Assembly: GCA_021775655.1 (NCBI GenBank)
Contig: JAJFHK010000495.1
Span: 1 to 6,555, forward strand
Direction: 5' to 3'
Source of the DNA: Filomicrobium sp.
Lineage (GTDB): Bacteria > Pseudomonadota > Alphaproteobacteria > Rhizobiales > Hyphomicrobiaceae
Length of the DNA stretch: 6,555 nt
Shown: one piece after another, positions 6,144 to 6,555 of the stretch
How positions within the stretch are numbered: the stretch's first letter is position 1
Layout of the letters: each line of letters opens with the position of its first letter
Notes under the pieces: model-generated
Seen by the model: the letters and a program-made list of their open reading frames with translations, nothing else
What the model was told of the DNA's origin: nothing
The model's database searches: none
Program-made: the position numbers and the translations under genes

Positions 6144-6555
6144 ATGTTCGATCAACTCCTGAAGCTCGTCACCGGCGATGCAGCCTCGCAGTCTAATGTC
6201 CCTGCCCTCGATCAGCGCGTAGCCGTCGCAGCACTTCTTGTCGAAGCCGCACGCATGGACCAGCAATTCGGAGCAGACGAACGGGATGTGATCGCCCGCC
6301 TCCTAACCGAACGCTTCGATTTGACGGCCGACGAAGCAACACGGCTCCTTGAGGCAGCCGACGAGCGCATGTCGGACAGTGCGCAGTACTTTCCGTTTAT
6401 CCACGAAATCAATCAGAACATGAGCGCGGAAGAAAAGGTGGAGGTTATCGAAATGTTGTGGTCGGTCGCATACGCCGACGGCACGCTCGACTCACACGAA
6501 GACCAACTCATCCGCCAGATCGCCGGCCTCATCCACGTCACTGACCGCGACCGCA
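6144..6555 (+). CDS. TerB-family protein (tellurite-resistance TerB-like), 3' end outside window
   Basis: An open frame from ATG 6144 has no stop before the window ends, giving 137 residues; TerB-like proteins are often about 150, so most of it is here. GGGGAAG at 6127-6133 is an acceptable ribosome site 10 bases upstream. The protein is all-helical in appearance, soluble and acidic. It carries the family's two related half-motifs: ALLVEAARMDQQFGADERDVIARLL (about 30-54) and the stronger AYADGTLDSHEDQLIRQIAGLI (109-130), whose D112, D116 and E119 form the usual YADGxxDxxE acidic site, thought to bind a metal. There is no signal peptide. Many alphaproteobacteria carry such short TerB-like proteins with no tellurite role shown, so the name is a family label only. 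Its link to the hydroxylase upstream is uncertain. Confidence 0.85.
   Translation, partial: MFDQLLKLVTGDAASQSNVPALDQRVAVAALLVEAARMDQQFGADERDVIARLLTERFDLTADEATRLLEAADERMSDSAQYFPFIHEINQNMSAEEKVEVIEMLWSVAYADGTLDSHEDQLIRQIAGLIHVTDRDR

Overview
The window is about 6.6 kb of gene-dense, moderately GC-rich bacterial DNA with every recognisable gene on the + strand. Codon use, the gene complement and the style of the cobalamin proteins (CobT with AGNHGV, a separate CobU/CobP with GGARSGKS) suggest an alphaproteobacterium, possibly Hyphomicrobiales. The genus cannot be fixed from the sequence alone.

Layout. (1) Positions 2-193 hold the 3' end of an unrecognised gene, followed by a short GC hairpin and a T5 run. 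(2) Positions 234-3269 are a tight four-gene cluster for the lower (nucleotide) loop of cobalamin: cobT (cobU in Pseudomonas denitrificans naming), cobS (cobV), cobU (cobP) and a histidine phosphatase of the alpha-ribazole-phosphatase kind. The cobT/cobS and cobU/phosphatase pairs overlap by 11 and 4 bases, and only 12 bases separate cobS from cobU, so this looks like one operon. (3) After a 97-base gap with a strong Shine-Dalgarno, positions 3367-6084 encode a two-subunit molybdenum hydroxylase of the isoquinoline 1-oxidoreductase (IorA/IorB) type. It has a small two-[2Fe-2S] subunit and a large molybdopterin-binding subunit with a twin-arginine signal. (4) A GC-rich hairpin separates this from a TerB-family gene that runs off the end of the window.

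How the genes work together. CobU phosphorylates and guanylylates adenosylcobinamide to AdoCbi-GDP. CobT makes alpha-ribazole phosphate from dimethylbenzimidazole and nicotinate mononucleotide. CobS joins the two, and the phosphatase removes the remaining phosphate before or after joining. The four genes therefore form a complete AdoCbi-to-AdoCbl module. The IorAB pair is biochemically unrelated: it is probably a periplasmic hydroxylase or aldehyde oxidase that passes electrons from Mo through two Fe-S clusters to an acceptor not encoded here. No mobile element, CRISPR array, tRNA/rRNA or cobalamin riboswitch was seen. Apart from the orphan IorAB pair and the TerB gene next to it, this is ordinary chromosomal sequence, and I do not see a new system in it.
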